DNA of 11,985 nt, taken from positions 1 to 11,985 of the forward strand of contig JAGAPI010000167.1 in assembly GCA_017623335.1 (NCBI GenBank), read 5' to 3'. Every line of letters begins with the position of its first letter. The stretch's first letter is position 1. The notes beneath the pieces are model-generated. The model was not told the origin of the DNA and ran no database searches. It was given only the letters and a program-made list of their open reading frames with translations. Positions 7,134-11,985 of the stretch are shown here, one piece after another. Position numbers and translations under genes: made by a program. The stretch comes from Prevotella sp. (GTDB lineage: Bacteria > Bacteroidota > Bacteroidia > Bacteroidales > Bacteroidaceae).

Positions 7134-7205
7134 AAAACTAAACACTATTTAAGGCTTTTCAGGCAAAAATTCTGACTTTTATGCAAGATTACGATTTATT
7201 TTTTG

Positions 7206-7213
7206 TAATTTTG
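7206..7213 (+). promoter_or_regulatory. Bacteroidota -7 box (TAATTTTG) of secA
   Basis: TAATTTTG followed by CAGCAC matches the TAnnTTTG box. The predicted transcript begins near 7218, leaving a leader of about 115 nt before secA. The -33 region has only a weak candidate (TTTTATG, 7177-7183). Confidence 0.6.
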
Positions 7214-7230
7214 CAGCACAATTGCGCAGA

Positions 7231-7294
7231 CACAATCATACGGTTGTGCCTTTTGTGCTATTACAGTCAATAAATATTATGCCTTTTATGGCAT
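7231..7294 (+). promoter_or_regulatory. Structured 5' leader of secA with two hairpins
   Basis: Two stems can form in the predicted leader. The first is CACAATC-ATAC-GGTTGTG at 7231-7248 (seven pairs including one G-U). The second is ATGCC-TTTTAT-GGCAT at 7279-7294 (five pairs). Then follows an A-rich stretch directly before the ATG at 7335, as usual for initiation in Bacteroidota. No upstream secM-like reading frame is seen. Control of secA by this leader is inference. Confidence 0.4.
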
Positions 7295-7334
7295 CATTTT
7301 AAACAACATTACAGAAATAAAAAAAAATTAAAAT

Positions 7335-10300
7335 ATGAATTTCACAAAATTACTGAAATCACTGTTTGGCGACAAATCGTCGCGAGACATGAAACTCATC
7401 CAGCCTTTGGTGGAACAGGCTAAGGCAAAAACTCCATTGGTTGAGGTATTGGACAACGACGCACTCCGTGCACGTGTTCAGGAAATAAGGGCTAACATCC
7501 AGGCCGCTGCCAACGAACAGAAGGCAAAGATAGCCGAGCTGAAAGCCACCATCGAGGACACCCCCATTGACGAGCGCGCCGCCATCTTTGCACAGATAGA
7601 CAAGCTCGACAAGGAGGCACTGGAACTTTACGAGGTGGCACTCAACGAGGCTATGCCCGAGGTTTACGCCATCGTGAAGGAGACAGCCAAGCGTTTTGCC
7701 ACCAACGAAGACACTGTGGTGACAGCCAACGACTTCGACCGTCAGCTGGCAGCAAACCCAAAGAACGACTTTGTGACCATCGACGGTGACAAGGCTCTCT
7801 ACCACAATCACTGGACAGCCGGAGGCAATGACCTGAAGTGGGAAATGATTCACTACGATGTGCAGCTCTTCGGAGGCTGCGTGCTTCATCAGGGAAAGAT
7901 TGCCGAGATGGCAACCGGTGAGGGTAAGACTCTTGTTGCCACACTGCCGGTATTCCTCAATGCCCTCACAGGCAACGGTGTTCACGTGGTGACCGTCAAC
8001 GACTATCTGGCAAAGCGTGACTCCGAGTGGATGGGACCGCTCTATATGTTCCACGGTCTCTCGGTAGACTGCATCGACAAGCATCAGCCCAACTCCGAGG
8101 CACGCCGCAAGGCATATCAGGCGGATATAACATTCGGAACAAACAATGAGTTTGGTTTCGACTATCTGCGCGACAACATGGCAACAGCACCCGCCGACCT
8201 TGTACAGCGTGCCCACAACTACGCCATCGTGGACGAGGTCGACTCCGTGCTTATCGACGATGCGCGTACACCTCTTATTATATCAGGTCCCGTGCCTAAG
8301 GGCGACGTGCAGATGTTCGAAGAATATCAGCCGCTGGTTGAGAAGATTGTGGGTGTACAGCGTCAGCTTGCCACCCAGTATCTGGCAGAGGCAAAGCAAA
8401 AGATTGCCGAAGGACAGAAGACCAACAACAAGGAACTACTCGATGCCGGTTTCCTTTCACTATACCGCTCCCACAAGGCGCTGCCAAAGAACAAGGCACT
8501 CATAAAATTCCTCTCTGAAGAAGGCATCAAGGCAGGAATGCTCAAGACCGAGGAAATCTATATGGAGAACAACAACCGCAAGATGCCGGAATGTGTGGAG
8601 CCACTCTACTTTGTGGTAGACGAGAAACTGAACTCGTGTGATCTCACCGACAAAGGTACGGCATGGCTTGCTAAAGAGGTGGACGATGCCCAGCTGTTTG
8701 TACTTCCCGACATTGCATCACAGCTCTCTGAGCTTGAAACCCACACAGAACTTTCTGACGAGGAGCGTGTGAACCGCAAGGATGAGCTGCTCAACCACTA
8801 CGGCGTGCAGAGCGAGCGTGTACATACCCTGCAGCAGCTGCTCAAGGCATACACCATGTTCAACAAGGACGATGAGTATGTGGTGATTGACGGCGAGGTG
8901 AAAATTGTTGACGAGCAGACTGGACGTATCATGGAAGGCCGCCGCTGGAGCGACGGACTGCATCAGGCTGTGGAGGCTAAGGAACACGTTAAAGTGGAGG
9001 CTGCAACACAGACTTTTGCCACCATCACCCTACAGAACTACTTCCGTATGTATCACAAGCTGGCAGGTATGACTGGTACAGCATCTACCGAGGCAGGTGA
9101 GTTCTGGGACATCTACAAGCTCGACGTTGTAGAGATTCCCACCAACCGCCCGATAGCCCGCAAGGATATGGATGACCGTGTGTATAAGACCGCACGCGAG
9201 AAATACAAGGCTGTGATTGAGGAAATCGAACTGATGCGCAACAACGGGCGCCCTGTGCTCGTGGGTACCACATCGGTTGAGATTTCTGAAATGCTGTCGA
9301 AGATGCTCAGCATGCGCAAGATTCCTCATCAGGTGCTTAACGCCAAGCTTCACCAGAAGGAGGCTGACATCGTGGCACTTGCCGGACAGAGCACCAATGG
9401 ACTGGGAGCAGTGACCATCGCCACCAACATGGCTGGCCGTGGTACCGACATCAAGCTGTCCGATGAGGTTAAGGCAGCAGGCGGTCTTGCCATCATAGGC
9501 ACCGAGCGTCATGAGAGCCGCCGCGTTGACCGTCAGCTGCGTGGTCGCGCCGGCCGTCAGGGCGACCCGGGTTCTTCAGTGTTCTTCGTTTCATTGGAGG
9601 ATAAGCTCATGCGTCTGTTCGCATCAGAGCGCATAGCCTCGGTCATGGACCGTCTCGGATTCAAGGAAGGCGAGATGATTGAGAGCAGCATGATAAGCAA
9701 GAGCATTGAGCGTGCCCAGCGCAAGGTTGAAGAAAACCATTTCGGCGTGCGTAAGCGTCTGCTCGAATATGATGACGTGATGAACAAGCAGCGCACCGTG
9801 GTTTACGAGAAGCGCCGCCACGCCCTCATGGGTGAGCGCATCGGAATGGACATCGCAAACATCCTGTGGGACCGTGTGGTCAACATCATCGAGAACAACG
9901 ACTACGAAGGCTGCAAGGAGGAGTTTATCCACATATTCGCAATGGAGGTGCCGTTCACCGAAGAAGAATTCATGAATGCCAAGCGCGACCAGCTGCACGA
10001 GGATGTATTCCAGAAGGTTATGCAGGCATTCAACCGCCGCACCGAGCGTATACAGCAGGTGGCTCTGCCAGTTATCACCGGCGTTTACGAGAATCAGGGT
10101 GCAGTCTACGAGCGCATCATGGTGCCCATCACCGACGGCCGCCGCATGTACAACATACCGTGCAACCTCAAGGAGGCTTACGACACTCAGGCAAAATCGG
10201 TTGTAAAGGAGTTTGAAAAGGCTATCATGCTCCACCTCATCGACGAGGCATGGAAAGAGAACCTGCGCGAACTCGATGAACTGAAGCACAGTGTGCAGAA

Positions 10301-10682
10301 CGCCAGCTACGAGCAGAAAGACCCTCTGCTCATCTTCAAGCTGGAGAGCGCCAAGCTGTTCGACTCAATGGTTGACTCAATGTACAACCGCATCGTGACA
10401 ATCCTCATGCGCAGCGGTATTCCTGTATTAGAGCAGGCTCCACAGGAAGCTCCGGCTGAAGAGCCACGCCGCCAGCCGCAGTACGTGGAGAGCCGCAGCG
10501 ACGTGCAGGAAGAACAGCTTACCGACCCCAACCAGAAGGCAGCGGCATCACACGATACACGTGCACAACAGCCAAGAGCCACACAACCAATAGTAAAGGA
10601 TAAGCTGCCGGGACGCAACGACCCGTGTCCTTGCGGAAGCGGCAAGAAATTCAAGAACTGCCACGGCAAGGGACTGGTATAA
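7335..10682 (+). CDS. secA: SecA, preprotein translocase ATPase
   Basis: SecA is the cytosolic ATPase motor that pushes preproteins through SecYEG. All key motifs are present. The Walker A motif MATGEGKT is at 192-199, Walker B DEVD at 300-303 followed by ARTPLIISG, helicase motif V is [12 protein letters not shown] (near 696), and the arginine-finger motif VI is [14 protein letters not shown] (near 730-745). The C-terminal zinc-binding tail is [19 protein letters not shown], with Cys1098, Cys1100, Cys1109 and His1110. At 1115 aa it is about 200 residues longer than E. coli SecA. The extra length lies in a charged helical stretch near the N-terminus (about 45-95) and an enlarged preprotein-crosslinking region (about 310-560). 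A long Pro/Gln/Glu linker precedes the zinc tail. The ATG at 7335 is preceded by an A-rich leader and a -7 box about 120 bp upstream. It is bracketed by two palindromic intergenic elements. Confidence 0.98.
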   Translation: MNFTKLLKSLFGDKSSRDMKLIQPLVEQAKAKTPLVEVLDNDALRARVQEIRANIQAAANEQKAKIAELKATIEDTPIDERAAIFAQIDKLDKEALELYEVALNEAMPEVYAIVKETAKRFATNEDTVVTANDFDRQLAANPKNDFVTIDGDKALYHNHWTAGGNDLKWEMIHYDVQLFGGCVLHQGKIAEMATGEGKTLVATLPVFLNALTGNGVHVVTVNDYLAKRDSEWMGPLYMFHGLSVDCIDKHQPNSEARRKAYQADITFGTNNEFGFDYLRDNMATAPADLVQRAHNYAIVDEVDSVLIDDARTPLIISGPVPKGDVQMFEEYQPLVEKIVGVQRQLATQYLAEAKQKIAEGQKTNNKELLDAGFLSLYRSHKALPKNKALIKFLSEEGIKAGMLKTEEIYMENNNRKMPECVEPLYFVVDEKLNSCDLTDKGTAWLAKEVDDAQLFVLPDIASQLSELETHTELSDEERVNRKDELLNHYGVQSERVHTLQQLLKAYTMFNKDDEYVVIDGEVKIVDEQTGRIMEGRRWSDGLHQAVEAKEHVKVEAATQTFATITLQNYFRMYHKLAGMTGTASTEAGEFWDIYKLDVVEIPTNRPIARKDMDDRVYKTAREKYKAVIEEIELMRNNGRPVLVGTTSVEISEMLSKMLSMRKIPHQVLNAKLHQKEADIVALAGQSTNGLGAVTIATNMAGRGTDIKLSDEVKAAGGLAIIGTERHESRRVDRQLRGRAGRQGDPGSSVFFVSLEDKLMRLFASERIASVMDRLGFKEGEMIESSMISKSIERAQRKVEENHFGVRKRLLEYDDVMNKQRTVVYEKRRHALMGERIGMDIANILWDRVVNIIENNDYEGCKEEFIHIFAMEVPFTEEEFMNAKRDQLHEDVFQKVMQAFNRRTERIQQVALPVITGVYENQGAVYERIMVPITDGRRMYNIPCNLKEAYDTQAKSVVKEFEKAIMLHLIDEAWKENLRELDELKHSVQNASYEQKDPLLIFKLESAKLFDSMVDSMYNRIVTILMRSGIPVLEQAPQEAPAEEPRRQPQYVESRSDVQEEQLTDPNQKAAASHDTRAQQPRATQPIVKDKLPGRNDPCPCGSGKKFKNCHGKGLV

Positions 10683-10685
10683 ATA

Positions 10686-10827
10686 ATGCACAATTCATAA
10701 TGCATAATTCATAATTATGCTGCGCCGAGTTGAGGAAACAACGGGCGATGAAGCCAATGTGAATTATGACTGTGAAGCTGATGAGCTTGCGAACTAATTA
10801 TGAATTATGAATTAAAAATTATGAATT
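10686..10827. repeat. Palindromic element B: AT-rich inverted arms around a folded core
   Basis: The element begins 3 bp after the secA stop. Inner arms 10703-10717 and 10795-10809 match perfectly (15 bp, CATAATTCATAATTA and its complement). Outer arms 10692-10701 and 10818-10827 add 10 more pairs across an uneven bulge. The 77-bp core holds two small hairpins: CGCC..GTTG-AGGAAA-CAAC.GGCG (10723-10747) and AAGCT-GATG-AGCTT (10775-10788). Similar AATTCATAATT repeats are familiar to me from Bacteroidota intergenic DNA. It resembles a small non-autonomous element or an RNA-structured repeat; there is no open reading frame. Confidence 0.6.
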
Positions 10828-10833
10828 AATGAA

Positions 10834-11538
10834 ATGATTTGCATACAAAACATAAAAAAGTCATTTGGCACCAAAGTTGCCTGTGACATAGAATCATTGC
10901 AAATCCATGAAGGTGAGATAATTGGTCTTGTCGGCAACAACGGTGCCGGCAAGACCACTTTGTTCAGAATACTTTTGGATTTGCTAAAACCCGACAACGG
11001 TGAAGTGACGCTGAAAGGCATCAACGTGCAGGAGAGCGAGGAATGGAAAAACTTCACAGGAGCATACATCAACGAGCAGTTTCTCATCGACTATCTCACC
11101 CCCGAGGAATTTTTCGAACTGCTTGCCAAAATCTCCGGAATCTCAAAAGACGAGATGAAGCACAGATTGGAGATGTTTGAGACATTCGACAACGGTGAGT
11201 TGCTGGGCAACGGCAAACTCATCCGCAACATGTCGGCAGGAAACAAGCAGAAGATAGGCATCATCAGCGCACTGCTCACCAATCCCGAGCTTGTGATTCT
11301 CGATGAGCCGTTCAACTTCCTCGACCCGCGAAGCCAGAACGTCATCAAAAACATACTGCTGGAATACGGTGCCAAGCACAACGCCACCATCATCATAAGC
11401 AGCCATAACCTCACACACACCATCGACATATCATCACGCATCCTGCTGCTTGAGAACGGCAAGGTGATAAAGGACCTCAACAAGCAGGAAAACTGGAACG
11501 TGCAGGAGCTTGAGGACTATTTCTCCACTGCAGAATAA
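10834..11538 (+). CDS. ABC transporter ATP-binding protein, no permease nearby
   Basis: This 234-aa ABC ATPase has a full motif set: Walker A GNNGAGKT (34-41), a Q-loop region near YINEQFLID (78-86), signature RNMSAGNKQK (131-140), Walker B LVILDEP (153-159), D-loop FLDP, and the switch His in SSHNL (His191). The signature is MSAGN where LSGGQ is usual, a change seen in some export and resistance-type ATPases. It would power a membrane transporter, but no membrane partner is encoded within the roughly 450 bp downstream, which holds a tRNA gene and terminator. The substrate cannot be told. The ATG lies 7 bp after element B, so its translation start region abuts the repeat, and no -7 box is visible. 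It may depend on read-through from secA or on a promoter not recognised here. A similar 20-mer lies just after both the secA and ABC stop codons. Confidence 0.9.
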   Translation: MICIQNIKKSFGTKVACDIESLQIHEGEIIGLVGNNGAGKTTLFRILLDLLKPDNGEVTLKGINVQESEEWKNFTGAYINEQFLIDYLTPEEFFELLAKISGISKDEMKHRLEMFETFDNGELLGNGKLIRNMSAGNKQKIGIISALLTNPELVILDEPFNFLDPRSQNVIKNILLEYGAKHNATIIISSHNLTHTIDISSRILLLENGKVIKDLNKQENWNVQELEDYFSTAE

Positions 11539-11556
11539 AGCTGAAGTTTTTGAAGG

Positions 11557-11576
11557 ATGCACAATGAATAATGCAT
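11557..11576 (+). repeat. Second copy of the 20-mer found at the left edge of element B
   Basis: ATGCACAATGAATAATGCAT here matches 10686-10705 at 18 of 20 positions in the same orientation. It lies 18 bp after the ABC gene stop, and the first copy lies 3 bp after the secA stop. The rest of element B is not repeated here. The remaining gap (11577-11707) is AT-rich and shows no gene. Confidence 0.55.
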
Positions 11577-11707
11577 GTTTATAGTTGTTGATAATCTCTC
11601 TAATCTTATTTTTAGACGTAATTATCAGTGATTTCAACTGCAAAAATTACAGAAAAAGGAAAAATATATTCTTTTTTTGCATAAAATTGAAAAAAGTGGC
11701 GAAAAAA

Positions 11708-11739
11708 TTTGGTGGTTTCAAAAAAAGTCACTACCTTTG
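11708..11739 (+). promoter_or_regulatory. tRNA-Ser promoter: TTTG, 20 bp, TACCTTTG
   Basis: This is the only promoter in the window with both Bacteroidota boxes intact: TTTG at 11708-11711 and TACCTTTG at 11732-11739, separated by 20 bp. Transcription would begin near 11745, about 30 nt before the mature tRNA. Confidence 0.8.
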
Positions 11740-11775
11740 CACTCGCTTTTAGGAGATAACCACTCTGGAAGCCTT

Positions 11776-11863
11776 GGAGAGATGGTAGAGTGGTCGATTA
11801 CAGCGGTCTTGAAAACCGCCGTACCGAGAGGTACCGGGGGTTCGAATCCCTCTCTCTCCGCCA
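11776..11863 (+). tRNA. tRNA-Ser (anticodon UGA), CCA encoded
   Basis: This 88-nt tRNA decodes UCA serine codons. The acceptor stem GGAGAGA (11776-11782) pairs with TCTCTCC (11853-11859), followed by G and an encoded CCA. The anticodon stem GCGGT/ACCGC encloses the loop CTTGAAA, with anticodon TGA at 11810-11812. The long variable arm GTACC-GAGA-GGTAC (11821-11834) is the class II mark of serine tRNA. The T arm GGGGG-TTCGAAT-CCCTC is intact, with one G-U pair. It has its own promoter upstream and a terminator directly downstream, so it is a single-gene unit. Confidence 0.97.
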
Positions 11864-11866
11864 AGT

Positions 11867-11908
11867 AGCGTAACAAATTGAGAAATCAATAAGTTACGCT
11901 GTTTTTTT
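11867..11908 (+). terminator. Intrinsic terminator after tRNA-Ser
   Basis: An outer 8-bp stem AGCGTAAC/GTTACGCT (11867-11874 with 11893-11900) encloses an inner 5-bp stem ATTGA/TCAAT with a GAAA tetraloop. The two stems are separated by AA on both sides, and seven Ts follow (11902-11908). The form is very strong and acts on the plus strand only. Confidence 0.9.
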
Positions 11909-11919
11909 GTGGAAAATAG

Positions 11920-11985
11920 CTAATTGGATAATAAATCACAGATAACAGCTCCCTCAACCACACTGCCCAGAGTGTCAGGAGTATC
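11920..11985 (-). CDS. Possible C-terminal end of an unknown gene entering from the right edge
   Basis: On the minus strand a frame is open from the right edge to a TAG at 11920-11922, giving 21 residues ending GAVICDLLSN. It ends 11 bp past the T-run of the tRNA terminator, a plausible convergent gene end. The stretch is too short to identify and a second minus-strand frame is also open across the edge, so this is a weak call. Confidence 0.25.
   Translation of the reverse strand, partial: DTPDTLGSVVEGAVICDLLSN

Noticed and set aside
7082..7140. Element A as an ordinary intrinsic terminator of the phosphatase-like gene
   Set aside because: There is no T-run after the stem on either strand, and the plus-strand RNA has A-C mismatches.
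7359..8216. 285-aa open frame antisense to the 5' part of secA
   Set aside because: It lies fully opposite secA, is rich in Cys, His and Val as expected from the complement of a coding strand, and shows no recognisable domain or promoter.
9624..10289. 221-aa open frame antisense to the 3' part of secA
   Set aside because: Another mirror of strongly codon-biased secA sequence, with no domain and no start signals.
10683..10830. CRISPR array at the AT-rich repeats after secA
   Set aside because: The repeats are short, degenerate and inverted, with no regular spacers and no cas genes.
11677..11868. 63-aa plus-strand frame spanning the tRNA-Ser gene
   Set aside because: Its second half translates the tRNA itself, and it crosses the tRNA promoter.

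Overview
The window looks like chromosomal DNA from a Bacteroidales bacterium, most likely Prevotellaceae or Bacteroidaceae. Four things point there: Bacteroidota-type promoter boxes (TAnnTTTG) before several genes, A-rich leaders instead of Shine-Dalgarno sites, signal peptides cleaved before Gln, and a long SecA (1115 aa). It is mostly core envelope-biogenesis DNA and not an obvious accessory island.

Left part, minus strand (4231 down to 1): a run of four envelope genes read leftward. They are a FadL/OMPP1-like outer-membrane beta-barrel, an LptC-like lipoprotein, a CNNM/CBS/CorC-type membrane protein whose start overlaps the lptC stop by ATGA, and a PpiD-like membrane-anchored periplasmic chaperone that has its own promoter and runs off the left edge.

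Middle, plus strand (4317-7069): a divergent promoter region of about 85 bp drives a two-gene unit. The first gene is an Lnb/DUF4105 protein, whose family is linked to lipoprotein N-acylation in Bacteroidota. It is coupled by an ATGA overlap to a secreted alkaline-phosphatase-fold protein that appears to have lost most of its metal ligands. Export, lipidation, LPS transport and outer-membrane assembly are therefore grouped on both sides of this promoter.

Right part, plus strand (7070-11985): secA has a structured leader and is followed by a lone ABC ATPase with no visible permease, a tRNA-Ser(UGA) with its own promoter, and a strong intrinsic terminator. A possible gene tail on the minus strand touches the right edge. 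Two palindromic intergenic elements bracket secA: a 19-bp-arm inverted repeat at 7082-7133 and an AT-arm element at 10686-10827. A third partial copy of the AT-rich motif follows the ABC gene.

No CRISPR array, insertion sequence, prophage or recognisable new defence system is visible. The least ordinary items are the palindromic elements, one of which pairs better as minus-strand RNA, the coupled pseudo-phosphatase, and the lnb start lying inside its own promoter.
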